Shown here: positions 33,779-45,780 of the stretch, one piece after another
Position numbering within the stretch: the first letter of the stretch is position 1
How the letters are laid out: the number at the start of each line of letters is the position of its first letter
Program-made: the position numbers and the translations under genes
Notes under the pieces: model-generated
Databases searched by the model: none
Told to the model about the DNA's origin: nothing
The model's input: only the letters and a program-made list of their open reading frames with translations
NCBI GenBank assembly: GCA_004352715.1
Contig: SCFE01000017.1
Location: 1,861,283-1,925,282, forward strand
Source: Hofstenia miamia
Taxonomy: Eukaryota > Xenacoelomorpha > Acoela
DNA: 64,000 nucleotides
Direction of reading: 5' to 3'

Positions 33779-34778
33779 NNNNNNNNNNNNNNNNNNNNNN
33801 NNNNNNNNNNNNNNNNNNNNNNNNNNNNNNNNNNNNNNNNNNNNNNNNNNNNNNNNNNNNNNNNNNNNNNNNNNNNNNNNNNNNNNNNNNNNNNNNNNNN
33901 NNNNNNNNNNNNNNNNNNNNNNNNNNNNNNNNNNNNNNNNNNNNNNNNNNNNNNNNNNNNNNNNNNNNNNNNNNNNNNNNNNNNNNNNNNNNNNNNNNNN
34001 NNNNNNNNNNNNNNNNNNNNNNNNNNNNNNNNNNNNNNNNNNNNNNNNNNNNNNNNNNNNNNNNNNNNNNNNNNNNNNNNNNNNNNNNNNNNNNNNNNNN
34101 NNNNNNNNNNNNNNNNNNNNNNNNNNNNNNNNNNNNNNNNNNNNNNNNNNNNNNNNNNNNNNNNNNNNNNNNNNNNNNNNNNNNNNNNNNNNNNNNNNNN
34201 NNNNNNNNNNNNNNNNNNNNNNNNNNNNNNNNNNNNNNNNNNNNNNNNNNNNNNNNNNNNNNNNNNNNNNNNNNNNNNNNNNNNNNNNNNNNNNNNNNNN
34301 NNNNNNNNNNNNNNNNNNNNNNNNNNNNNNNNNNNNNNNNNNNNNNNNNNNNNNNNNNNNNNNNNNNNNNNNNNNNNNNNNNNNNNNNNNNNNNNNNNNN
34401 NNNNNNNNNNNNNNNNNNNNNNNNNNNNNNNNNNNNNNNNNNNNNNNNNNNNNNNNNNNNNNNNNNNNNNNNNNNNNNNNNNNNNNNNNNNNNNNNNNNN
34501 NNNNNNNNNNNNNNNNNNNNNNNNNNNNNNNNNNNNNNNNNNNNNNNNNNNNNNNNNNNNNNNNNNNNNNNNNNNNNNNNNNNNNNNNNNNNNNNNNNNN
34601 NNNNNNNNNNNNNNNNNNNNNNNNNNNNNNNNNNNNNNNNNNNNNNNNNNNNNNNNNNNNNNNNNNNNNNNNNNNNNNNNNNNNNNNNNNNNNNNNNNNN
34701 NNNNNNNNNNNNNNNNNNNNNNNNNNNNNNNNNNNNNNNNNNNNNNNNNNNNNNNNNNNNNNNNNNNNNNNNNNNNNN
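33779..34778. other. Assembly gap, 1000 N
   Basis: Exactly 1000 N, a conventional placeholder length; the true length is unknown. Translations spanning it are meaningless. Confidence 0.98.
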
Positions 34779-36158
34779 AGACCAAATAGCCAATAGCTTA
34801 AGATCAGAGGTAATATTGAAGGCAAAAGTACTACCAAATTTCAAAATCACATTGTCATCAACATACAGTAGACAGGCCGAGTTGAGAAAAGATTGAGGTA
34901 GATCGTTGATAGCAATGAAGAAGAAGAGAACAGCAAACACAGAACTATGACGAGCACCGCTAGAGACAAGGGCAAGAAAAAATTAGATGAGTTTATTTTG
35001 ACACGCTGACGACGATTGGACAGGTAAGATTGGAAGAGTTCTATGAAATGGGCATCAAAGCCAAATAAACTTAATTCGTCAAGAATAATAGAATGAGGGA
35101 GCCGAGCAAAAGCTTTAAATGTCAAGAGAAATAATGCAACCAGGATCATTACAATTAGAGTGGAAATAGCAGTTTGCAATCAAAGTGAGCAAGTTAATGA
35201 TATTAGAACGCCCCGGAAGTTCACAATGCTGAGAAGAGGAGATGAGGTTACGCATTTTAGGCAACACGTAATGAAAGACATGGCGCTCAAAGATGATTGA
35301 CAGCCAAGAAAGAACCAAAGTGATTTGAGAGGAGAGAAGCTGATTGGATTTTAGCAGTGGAGAGATCCAAGATGTTTTCCAGCAAGGCGGAACACGCTTA
35401 GAGAAGCAAATGTAAAAGACGAAATTCTTTAAATGGATAGAAACAGTTGAGGAGGTTTCGTGAATTACAAAGGATGGGACGCCGTCAGGATAGCAACTTG
35501 CAGGACTTAAGTATGAGGGAAATATCATGGGTGCTGAAGATGATGTCAAATAGGCGAATCATCGGTGTGGTGACAAGTGGACCAGGGCAGAAAGAGACAG
35601 GAACAGAAAAATTCGAGACAAAATAGGCATTGAAGAGATCGGCTTTCTAAAGATCCGAGTAAACAGAAAAAAGGTTCCATTTCAAACTGTGGAGTTCAGG
35701 TTTGGAATGAAGGGAACGCAAGAAATAATAAGAGTCTTGAAGAGATCCAGATGAGAAGCTGGTCAGCAGATATATTTTATCGAGTTATATGAAGTTGAAA
35801 ACGTCTTCTGTGAGAGAAGAGAGTTTCAAAGAATCAGAAGGACCAGAACGGCGTTTAAAAGATTCGAGTTTATTCAAAGAGTGTACTGTAAGAGAGGAGA
35901 AATACGTTTTTTCCGACAACAAGGAACAAAGGATGAAATAACTTGGTGAAGGAAGGTGTACCAGTCATCAGCAGAGAAAGAGTCATTAAAATGGGGAATG
36001 AAGAAGAGAGAGCTGCATTTAGAGATACAAAGTCACTGTTAGATCTAACATATTCAGGAGCAGCAGGATAAGCAGATGGGGTAATAGAATTGACAGACAG
36101 GTTGAAGCGAACAAATGAGTGATCAGACAGATTAACCGGAACAGGGACTACAGAGGTG
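34779..36158 (-). pseudogene. LINE copy 3: endonuclease C-terminus, linker and RT N-terminus
   Basis: Nearly identical to the LINE at 15.1-17.6 kb from 34,779 to 35,618 (RT, including LLYVDDN at the left end). Beyond that it keeps sequence lost from copy 1: minus-strand translation near 36,130 gives LSDHSFVRFNLSV, the endonuclease Ser-Asp-His block, followed by a linker with stops. Both ends run into gaps, so its full length is unknown. Confidence 0.8.
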
Positions 36159-37158
36159 NNNNNNNNNNNNNNNNNNNNNNNNNNNNNNNNNNNNNNNNNN
36201 NNNNNNNNNNNNNNNNNNNNNNNNNNNNNNNNNNNNNNNNNNNNNNNNNNNNNNNNNNNNNNNNNNNNNNNNNNNNNNNNNNNNNNNNNNNNNNNNNNNN
36301 NNNNNNNNNNNNNNNNNNNNNNNNNNNNNNNNNNNNNNNNNNNNNNNNNNNNNNNNNNNNNNNNNNNNNNNNNNNNNNNNNNNNNNNNNNNNNNNNNNNN
36401 NNNNNNNNNNNNNNNNNNNNNNNNNNNNNNNNNNNNNNNNNNNNNNNNNNNNNNNNNNNNNNNNNNNNNNNNNNNNNNNNNNNNNNNNNNNNNNNNNNNN
36501 NNNNNNNNNNNNNNNNNNNNNNNNNNNNNNNNNNNNNNNNNNNNNNNNNNNNNNNNNNNNNNNNNNNNNNNNNNNNNNNNNNNNNNNNNNNNNNNNNNNN
36601 NNNNNNNNNNNNNNNNNNNNNNNNNNNNNNNNNNNNNNNNNNNNNNNNNNNNNNNNNNNNNNNNNNNNNNNNNNNNNNNNNNNNNNNNNNNNNNNNNNNN
36701 NNNNNNNNNNNNNNNNNNNNNNNNNNNNNNNNNNNNNNNNNNNNNNNNNNNNNNNNNNNNNNNNNNNNNNNNNNNNNNNNNNNNNNNNNNNNNNNNNNNN
36801 NNNNNNNNNNNNNNNNNNNNNNNNNNNNNNNNNNNNNNNNNNNNNNNNNNNNNNNNNNNNNNNNNNNNNNNNNNNNNNNNNNNNNNNNNNNNNNNNNNNN
36901 NNNNNNNNNNNNNNNNNNNNNNNNNNNNNNNNNNNNNNNNNNNNNNNNNNNNNNNNNNNNNNNNNNNNNNNNNNNNNNNNNNNNNNNNNNNNNNNNNNNN
37001 NNNNNNNNNNNNNNNNNNNNNNNNNNNNNNNNNNNNNNNNNNNNNNNNNNNNNNNNNNNNNNNNNNNNNNNNNNNNNNNNNNNNNNNNNNNNNNNNNNNN
37101 NNNNNNNNNNNNNNNNNNNNNNNNNNNNNNNNNNNNNNNNNNNNNNNNNNNNNNNNNN
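36159..37158. other. Assembly gap, 1000 N
   Basis: Exactly 1000 N placeholder. Confidence 0.98.
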
Positions 37159-38592
37159 GACTACATATGCGATACTTTTGATTTTCAAATTATTAACAAA
37201 ATCAAACCTACTAGGCACTCCAATCTAATCGATTATTTTCTTTCCGACAGTACTAATAAGTATAAGACTTTAACATTTGAATCAAATAGCGATAACAATC
37301 TTTGTATTTACATAAGTAACTATAAATATAACGTCAAATCAAGGATAACAATTTTTTCAAGGGACTTTACTAATTTTAATGAAGAACACTTTATTCATCT
37401 AACGCGGAATATTTCTTTTGATCAAATTTTTACGATTGAATCCGGGGATCACATGCTGAGTTTTATCACCCGTGAAATCACCTGTGCCTTACATCGCGTT
37501 GCTCCAATCAGGACTAAATTAATCAACACTAATTACACAGCGGCGCTTAGGCAACCTCGTGATTGCAACCTAATTAAGCAGCAGGTGGTCATCAAGAATA
37601 ATTTATTTGAGATAGCAAAGTCCAATCCAATTAAATCGAACTGGACCAATTATGAAAACGCCAAGCATGTAATTAAAAAACTTCGAATATCAAAATTATG
37701 ATTCTAGGGTTAAAGATTGTTTTAAAAAACTTTAAAAATCTAGTCAAAAATGAAATTTTGTAAACAGAAGCATTGGAAAATCTAAAGGTTTAAATATAAA
37801 CATTGAAGGGTTACGTGATGACAACATGATATGCAGGGATAAACGCAAAATTGCAAATGTATTAAACAAAACTTTTGAAAACATGGGTAAGTTTGAATTT
37901 AAATCAATCCGAAATAAAATTTCTTCTAACACTAAAATTGATTGTAACGTCAAAACTNCAGAAGCATTGGAAAATCTAAAGGTTTAAATATAAACATTGA
38001 AGGGTTACGTGATGATAACAAGATATGCAAGGATAAACGCAAAATTGTAAATGTATTAAACAAAACTTTTGAAAACATGGGTAAGTTTGAATTTAAATCA
38101 ATCGGAAAAAAAATTTCTTCTAACACTAAAATTGATTGTAACGTCAAAACTGAATTTCACTTCAGCTTAATTCCATATTACGATTTAAGAAAAGAAGTTC
38201 TTAAACTTGATAAAAACAAGTCATGCTGTTTTATTCACTTATTGCCATATTGGATAATTAAAAAGTATTTTCATATATTTGGCGCGAATATCTTCTTTTA
38301 GCATTTAATCAATGTATTATTGACAATCAATTTCCAGATATTTTGAAAAATTCTGATATTTTACCACTATACAAAAAGGCGACCAATTAGATCCCAATAA
38401 TTAGTGTCCTATTAGTATTACTCATCCGTTTGCTAAAATATTTGAAAAAATTCTTGAAGCACAAATGTATAAATTTATTAAGGAGAATCGCATTTTATCA
38501 GAAAATCAATACGGATTCAGGCCAAACTTGAGCAAAACTAACGCAATTTCGTCACTTAACGAAAAAACAAAATCTAATTTAAATAAAAAATT
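37159..38592 (+). pseudogene. LINE ORF2: endonuclease end, linker and RT start
   Basis: The sequence after the gap reads HSNLIDYFLSDSTNKY (endonuclease C-terminal part), then a linker (TNFNEEHFIHLTRNISFDQI, VAPIRTKLINT). After the duplicated block, RT begins with LRKEVLKLDKNKS and later ENRILSENQYGFRPNLSKT. Stops lie at 37,699 and in 38,299-38,400. It differs in sequence from copies 1-3 of the GC-richer family. It is cut by the next gap. Confidence 0.7.
37765..38151. repeat. 193-base near-identical direct duplication around one N
   Basis: 37,765-37,957 and 37,959-38,151 differ at only a handful of positions and are separated by a single N at 37,958. Probably unmerged contig ends from two alleles or two LINE copies. 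It doubles part of the LINE linker and breaks its frame. Confidence 0.8.
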
Positions 38593-39425
38593 NNNNNNNN
38601 NNNNNNNNNNNNNNNNNNNNNNNNNNNNNNNNNNNNNNNNNNNNNNNNNNNNNNNNNNNNNNNNNNNNNNNNNNNNNNNNNNNNNNNNNNNNNNNNNNNN
38701 NNNNNNNNNNNNNNNNNNNNNNNNNNNNNNNNNNNNNNNNNNNNNNNNNNNNNNNNNNNNNNNNNNNNNNNNNNNNNNNNNNNNNNNNNNNNNNNNNNNN
38801 NNNNNNNNNNNNNNNNNNNNNNNNNNNNNNNNNNNNNNNNNNNNNNNNNNNNNNNNNNNNNNNNNNNNNNNNNNNNNNNNNNNNNNNNNNNNNNNNNNNN
38901 NNNNNNNNNNNNNNNNNNNNNNNNNNNNNNNNNNNNNNNNNNNNNNNNNNNNNNNNNNNNNNNNNNNNNNNNNNNNNNNNNNNNNNNNNNNNNNNNNNNN
39001 NNNNNNNNNNNNNNNNNNNNNNNNNNNNNNNNNNNNNNNNNNNNNNNNNNNNNNNNNNNNNNNNNNNNNNNNNNNNNNNNNNNNNNNNNNNNNNNNNNNN
39101 NNNNNNNNNNNNNNNNNNNNNNNNNNNNNNNNNNNNNNNNNNNNNNNNNNNNNNNNNNNNNNNNNNNNNNNNNNNNNNNNNNNNNNNNNNNNNNNNNNNN
39201 NNNNNNNNNNNNNNNNNNNNNNNNNNNNNNNNNNNNNNNNNNNNNNNNNNNNNNNNNNNNNNNNNNNNNNNNNNNNNNNNNNNNNNNNNNNNNNNNNNNN
39301 NNNNNNNNNNNNNNNNNNNNNNNNNNNNNNNNNNNNNNNNNNNNNNNNNNNNNNNNNNNNNNNNNNNNNNNNNNNNNNNNNNNNNNNNNNNNNNNNNNNN
39401 NNNNNNNNNNNNNNNNNNNNNNNNN
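38593..39425. other. Assembly gap, 833 N
   Basis: A run of 833 N, an estimated rather than default length. It interrupts the LINE RT. Confidence 0.98.
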
Positions 39426-39974
39426 CATTGAGGCCGTATATTTAAAAATAGTGCCCTTTAAGTAATTGTGCATACTTATTGATTTTGTAATTTTGTATAT
39501 TTTATATATATATATATATACACACATGTATGTATGTTTTAGTTTGTAGAATCCCCCTTTGTTATTTTTCAGCAATAAATTTGCTTTTCCTCTTATAAAA
39601 AAATTTCGTACTTGGCAAAATTGGACTGTGTAGTAATTTTTTAATGGGATTTGTAAATACTTATTTTTTATATTTTTTATAATTGTATGGTTAAAGTTGA
39701 TGATCTTTATTTTAATTATTATTGTTTCTTCTAATAAAACAGTATAGATTAGGGGACGGTAATACACTTCATGCATTTGAAACATACATTCAACATTGAG
39801 CACCTACACAAACATCCACTCAAATATTGACTATATTATTATATATTGTACATATTAATTTGTAGTTATTTATTTGTTTTATTTTATTTTTCTTTTGTCA
39901 TGTGTTAGTTTGTAGATCTTGTATACATATAATGCGCAATAAATTTGCTCTGATTATTATTATTATTATTATTA
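39426..39974 (+). mobile_element. LINE 3' UTR ends with (ATT)n tail
   Basis: Two similar terminal motifs occur, AGCAATAAATTTGCTTTT near 39,571 and GCAATAAATTTGCTCTG near 39,936, the second followed by about seven ATT units. They look like the 3' ends of two related LINE copies, one perhaps belonging to the element cut by the gap. Both carry AATAAA. A TA/CA/TGTA simple repeat lies near 39,503-39,537. Confidence 0.5.
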
Positions 39975-40328
39975 AGTCTTATTGCCATGAGTGTTAATTG
40001 AATGCTAGTATTAAACATTTGTTCATTTACTTTAGTTGTTGTGTAAAATTAATAGAGTAATTTAACTGTTTGGCACAATCTGGCACTTCATGTTCGCGAA
40101 CACATGTTGACTGACTTGCTAAATGACGTATGTTTGAGAAATTAATTGAATGCTATTAATAATTGGTAATAACAAGGACAGTATTATCTGTCATTGGTGA
40201 TGACAAACGGGTGTTCAAGTATTCGAGTGAAATTTAAAAAAACTTTATTTCGATGTAGACATTCGAAAATACATTGTAGTAAAATTTGTAGAAATACACA
40301 CTGCTTTATGTTTGAAATTGATATATGC

Positions 40329-40971
40329 ACCAGAGATGCAACCGCAGCTCGCCAGGTCACCGGGTCTAATGCGTGAGCAAATATTTGTATTCAAATTTAG
40401 TAATTTCCAAGAATTCTATTTCGAATTCAATATATTGACAATTTTATAAATTACATCGTTGTGGAATACACTTTTTATGCAGTAAGCATGACATGTCATG
40501 TATTGCATCATGATTAAGCAGTCCCCTTTCCCAGAACAACCATTAAATCGCCATTTCAAGCAGATGCTTTCACAATTTCATTGGATAATTTCTAGATTGG
40601 ATAGCACCCAACAACAATCTGGTTTTACCCAAAATTTATAACCGTATTCTTCAAAATGAGAAGCAAAAGCTGCAGTATTGCCAACACTCAAAAATCGCGA
40701 AGAAATGTTGTATTATACCGATCACAAGCTGAGAGTAATGTTTCAGCTGCATGGAAGACTACTCAAAAGAATAGGAGTGGACTGACTAACACTTTGGAAT
40801 CACTATCCGTAGTCTGCATGGCTATTAAACAAAAATTGTTTGAAACCTAAAATTTCATCTTTTTGATAATTGCTATTACTTAAATTTTTATCAACCGGGT
40901 CAACAACGGGTTATGGAGTCAAATTTTCAAACGGGTGCCGGGTCCTGATTTGTGACCCGGTTGTATCTCTG
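40329..40971. mobile_element. 643-bp hAT-type non-autonomous element with perfect 8-bp target duplication
   Basis: The left end CAGAGATGCAACC and right end GGTTGTATCTCTG are inverted repeats with one mismatch. The flanks ATATGCAC at 40,321-40,328 and 40,972-40,979 are identical. Subterminal CCGGGT/ACCCGG motifs recur at both ends. No transposase; small internal frames show no domain. Confidence 0.9.
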
Positions 40972-41166
40972 ATATGCACAATGAATTGGATTTTTAAAAT
41001 ATTTGTCATATATTTGGAAGACTTATGCAGTTGTCAGTTGATATATGCAAATAGGGCTTAAAGCAACGGGAATAGTAAAATAATTTTTGATTTAGTATTG
41101 TTTTTTATATTATCATACACATGATTTTCTTTATAGTGAAATGCATATGTATTAAACAATGATGTG

Positions 41167-42176
41167 GAGGGCTTCCCATTTTGCTGTTAACAGCTAAAGA
41201 AGCTGTTAACAGCAAACAGCAACCCTTTTGCGGTTAACAGCTAACCCTTTTGCGGTTAACAGCTACGATATTTTTTACTTAGTTCTTAGTTTGAATCAAT
41301 AAAAAATTAGTAGATCGGCTCTGACATTGAAAGGATAAGAGCAAGAGGTTTTCTGATGGTCTTGATCATGTGAAAATATTGAAGAAATAAACTCTAAAAA
41401 TGCATTTCCTGACTTAGGTTTTAAATGTTTTTAATGTTTTGTCAAGTATTTTTTGATTTATCTAATCAAAATTACTTTAGGGGGGCGACCACCCCCCTTG
41501 GGTCCAGCTACGAACAAAATTGAAAATAGTTCACTTTAATTTACATTTGCTTAAAAACTTCGTCAAACTAATTTAGCAAATAATTTTCACCCAATATTTA
41601 TGTAGTTTGTTAGAATTAGTAGATTACGCCAATGGAAAGAAAATGTTTCTTTCAACATCAGCAATTACTGTGCTCATTTGTTTACAGCCGAGAGGAAGGT
41701 GTCAGTCACCCCCGTTTTAAAACAACCCAAACACGCCTCTGATACCTGGTGCTTTGTAAATGTTTTTTGAAAATTTTACAAAGTGTAAAGTAAATCATCC
41801 ATTTTACAAAAAAGTTGATAAAGAGCGAGACATGACAGTTATAAATGCACACACAACACAATTGTGAAATGACTCAAAATAAAAAATGAATATTAATAAA
41901 AATCCAAATACAAACTATAATTGAATCAACCTCTAACAATGGTGTTTGTTGATTACTTGGGGCTGCACGTATCTTTATCAATGACTACAGCACTGGTTTG
42001 AATTCTTGTGCGTTTTTGATGGCCTGTTGAGGGGATTGAAAGGCATTGATAGTGTATTAACAAAACAGATAATATGCCAAAATGGGTTAAATTTTATGTG
42101 CTGTTTTAAACAGCACTTGTTTGCTGTTTGCTGTAACAGCTTGCAGCTGTTAACAGCAGTGCTGTTGGGAGCCCTG
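41167..42176. mobile_element. About 1.0-kb hAT-type non-autonomous element
   Basis: The left end GAGGGCTTCCCATTTTG and right end GTGCTGTTGGGAGCCCTG are diverged inverted repeats, both followed inward by GCTGTTAACAGC repeats (four or more copies near each end). The flanks ATGATGTG (41,159-41,166) and GTGATGTG (42,177-42,184) match at seven of eight bases. The interior holds GGGGGGCGACCACCCCCCTT near 41,480, possibly the end of another MITE nested inside. No coding capacity. Confidence 0.8.
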
Positions 42177-42184
42177 GTGATGTG

Positions 42185-43087
42185 CAGTTAGGGGATTACT
42201 CGCGAGTACGACATTAATAAAATGGGTCATTAACTAAATAATTTTGAAGTTTTGCTTGATTTATTTGTTGAATTTACTAGATATTGCTCAAAAATTCGCT
42301 TATGGTATCATTTATATCTGGAAGTAACGGTAGGGTATCAGAGCTGCAGGTGACATTATATTTGAGCAGTAATTCAAATCAAATCATTATATCATTTTTG
42401 AAAAATAATGAATTGATATCAACAGTTCTGTAGGAGTATAATCTATGACGCTCTTTGTTACTCGATTCCTAGGGCTTCAGGACCAGAACTGGTCGGTACC
42501 ATCCAGCTCTAAATTTAGGACTGTGTTGGGAGCCCCCACTCACATGGCAGAAATGTAAAAATGTATCAAAAATATCATTATTAAGATTAATATTTGAATA
42601 TAATAACACTGAAATGTCAATGCGTACTTACTATTCGCATTAATTACTTGTTGAAGATGTGGTTTCAAACTTTCAAATTCTTTGAACGGCTTTACATTGT
42701 TCATACTATATTTAGTAACATGCTCATCCAAAAGTTAAATTTAAATCGTGTATGAATTCTGGTAATACCAAATGTAAGCGTTGTTAATACTTGTTTGCTT
42801 CAGTTCCGCTATAGCGTTGCAAGATAAAGCACAAACTAAGAAGTTTAATGAATCTTGTTTGACGCATGTTTGCGCTCTGCCAACATAAATATTACCAAGT
42901 AGTTTTGGCCATAATTCGAAAATCCAAAGAAATCAATCACATGGCAATTATTTAAAATCTTGCAACTAGCTAAAGCTGATTTAAAATTCTTAATGTGAAA
43001 AAGGCCTTCACATAAATTATGATAAAGTAGCGCTTTAATCGTATAGTTCTATTTTTTTCAAAATAATAGCTTGAAATACATCATATA
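42185..43087. other. Spacer with possible hAT-type termini
   Basis: CAGAGCTGCAGGTGAC near 42,340 and GGTACCATCCAGCTCT near 42,510 could be inverted termini of a small element, but no target duplication is evident. GTTGGGAGCCC near 42,525 resembles the right end of the preceding element. No gene. Confidence 0.35.
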
Positions 43088-43318
43088 CAGTCAGCGACAA
43101 TGGATTGCACCCTAATCAGAAATAGTAAAAATAATGAAAGTTAATGATACTAAGTATAGAATGAAAAAATATTCAATATTTTGTCAAACTTCCTCCTACA
43201 TCACACATTCAGATCAGTGTCTTGTGAAATATCTATAAATGAATTAGCATTGAACACGTATGCATCTCTTGAAAATCCACCCAATTATGAAAGGGGTGCT
43301 ATTCATTGTCACTGACTG
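43088..43318. mobile_element. 231-bp MITE, Tc1/mariner-like or other TIR type
   Basis: The left end CAGTCAGCGACAATGGATTG matches the reverse complement of the right end (CAGTCAGTGACAATGAAT...) over about 25 bases with a few mismatches, both leading into GCACCC. TA precedes the left end; the right end is followed by CATA, so a TA duplication is only suggested. Confidence 0.7.
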
Positions 43319-45780
43319 CATAAAATATTTAATTGATTTAAAAAGTGGTAACATCTGCATCAGCTTTTTATTAATAAAATATATGCTATTAAAAATGAGG
43401 AAAATTGAATTGATTGTGGAGCGAACGTTCATCGAATAATGATGCAATTACCATTTCCATAGAGAGTTGAATTGCATGAAAATGTGAGATTTTTATCAGA
43501 CTTTCAAATTAAATCAATTTCTACATTGAAAGGCAATTGAAAACTGTGTTTTACTTAAGTTTCCAATTTTGCCAAAGTGCAAAAGTCCAAAACAAAGAGC
43601 AAGATATTTAACAAACTTGTTTAAATTATAGATTGAATGTTATTAAAGTTAGTGGATGCTTGGGAAAATTCAATATGAAATGTGTGACATACATAAAATA
43701 TAACATTTCTGTAAATTTGGTCATGCACACGAAACCAATTTACAATAATTTGATTTTCATTCTTAAAAAGTTTTCAATAGAAAATGCAAAAATTCGAAGG
43801 AAAATATAACACCCAAAATTATAATGTAATAGCATCTACAAGATATGACAAAATCGCTTTCCAAGTCACAACTGCATAATACCGATCTATAACTTTACAA
43901 CAGTTGATTTCATTTAGGCGCTGACTCAACTGTTACAAAAATTTAATGTTTTTCCATTTCTGCTTTTAAACTATAAAGAAATAGGAATTTCTAGCAAATA
44001 GTTGGAACAGGGTACAATTAAAATACAAGCAATTTGAGTATTTCCATGTATCAAACTAATCCCAATATTCTAAAAGCTCACTACTAACAGATACCTCCGG
44101 AATAATGAATAAATGCACAAATGAGGATCGAATGACTACTAGACAAAGATTGGACGTAAATATTTTAAATATTATTGTTCAGTAACAATAAATTATTGTT
44201 ATTGATAAATTCAACAAGTAAATTATTGCAATTATTGTTGAAACCTAAACAATTATTGTAAACTTGGCAAAACGAAATTGAAAAGAATGAAGTCAATTAA
44301 AAATGTTTAATAGGACATGCTCTAGGAGCTTAGCATTTTCTCTACATACCCTAAGATCTCGATTTGCTTTCAGAAACACTCCCATTTCCAAATAAATTTT
44401 GATGCAATGGCGTTAAGGTTTGTTTCTTTTATCAGGGATTCACTTGAAATTTGATTCGCACATTTTTCTAGACTTACTTTCCAAAGACTTGCAGGATTTC
44501 TATCACATCGTTTCCAAAGAACATTAGCTAATTAACAAGGAACAATCAAGGAATGAACCTGGGACATCATGATTTTTTATGACGTCATCAAATATAAAAT
44601 ATGGAGACTTTCTTTAAAAATTTCTTTCAACGATTGGAAATAATTCAATTTATCAAAATTCATTTCTAAGTTATGCAATAAAAATTTCTTGGTTACTTTC
44701 ACTTATTTTTTCTCACTCACACTAATTATTAAAATAGCCCGACTATACCCCTGATTGAATAAAAACATCCCACATTAAGTTAGCAGCTATTTAGAAAAAT
44801 GGCTATGAACATTAGTAAAAGTGAAAAAGTCTAAGAGAAAGTTTCATAACTTTTTGAGTAGTAATCAAAAGTTTAACTGTGAGGTGAGGAAATCGGCGGC
44901 CCTTGGTCAATAAAGTTAAATAAATGCATAAAATGCTGTTAGCAAATCAACTTACAGCACAATGGAATGTTAGTTGATACAGGGACAGCTTATATACAGT
45001 CCCGAAAACACGGTCATCTTTAACTAGTTGAATATTTTATATTTACTCTCTTATAGGAATTTTTTGAAAAATAATTTTCAATAATTGTTACAGTATTTTT
45101 GGAAAAATAAATTATTCTTACGACCCGAAATTAAATAATTGCAATTATTTCTTTTGCAATAAATAATTTCCAATCCTTGCTACTAGAAATAATCTCTACA
45201 TATACTTCTTATTGGCATATGCTGATGTACAAAGCTGGCAGTAACGAAGAATCGATAATTGCCCTGCAATGTGATGTTACTTGAATAGACATCAGAAAAT
45301 TGTTAATTAGAAATTAAAATTCACTAAATAGAAAAACGGCTAATATATTTAACAAACTTTCAATCAGAGACGTAGCCATGAACAATCTAGGGAGGTCCAG
45401 CCAGATAGAGTTAAGGCAGGGGTAATTTTGATCGAGCTGTAAAGACTTACATGCGGATTGGGCACTCCTCACTACACACTGATTTCAATCTTTGTTGTGT
45501 GGCTAACATTACCTACATAATAATGAAAAAAAGTTTTAAATTGTAGAATTATTGTTGATATTTAGAAAAAGTCATGTAGTTTTCAAAGAATTTCAACTAA
45601 TAATTTGAAACAGTAATACATTTTGGTTTATATAATTAGAATTGATTACTAGAAACTTAAGCATAAAAAAACGCTCCCGCCCCGTTAATTTCCTCAGAAT
45701 ATTATTCGTCTACTTTCTACGTTAGAAAATAACTTAAGCAAATGTTTCTTAATGTACATAAATTCTAATACAAAATCATA
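43319..45780. other. AT-rich spacer
   Basis: No supported gene. TCAGAGACGTAGCC at 45,365 resembles the terminus of a hAT-type MITE but no partner is found. This is the downstream side of TLC copy B. Confidence 0.5.

Noticed and set aside
33599-34940. Long minus-strand frames of 338-412 codons over the N run
   Set aside because: They consist almost entirely of unknown residues from the 1000-N gap.
36119-37228. Long frames on both strands at the second gap
   Set aside because: Same artefact: N translated as X.
38465-39803. Frames of 326 and 409 codons across the 833-N gap
   Set aside because: Only the first 42 codons of the plus-strand frame are real (LINE RT); the rest is gap.
42339-42515. 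Possible hAT MITE with AGAGCTG/CAGCTCT ends
   Set aside because: The terminal match is short and the flanks show no 8-base duplication, so it is only mentioned within the spacer entry.
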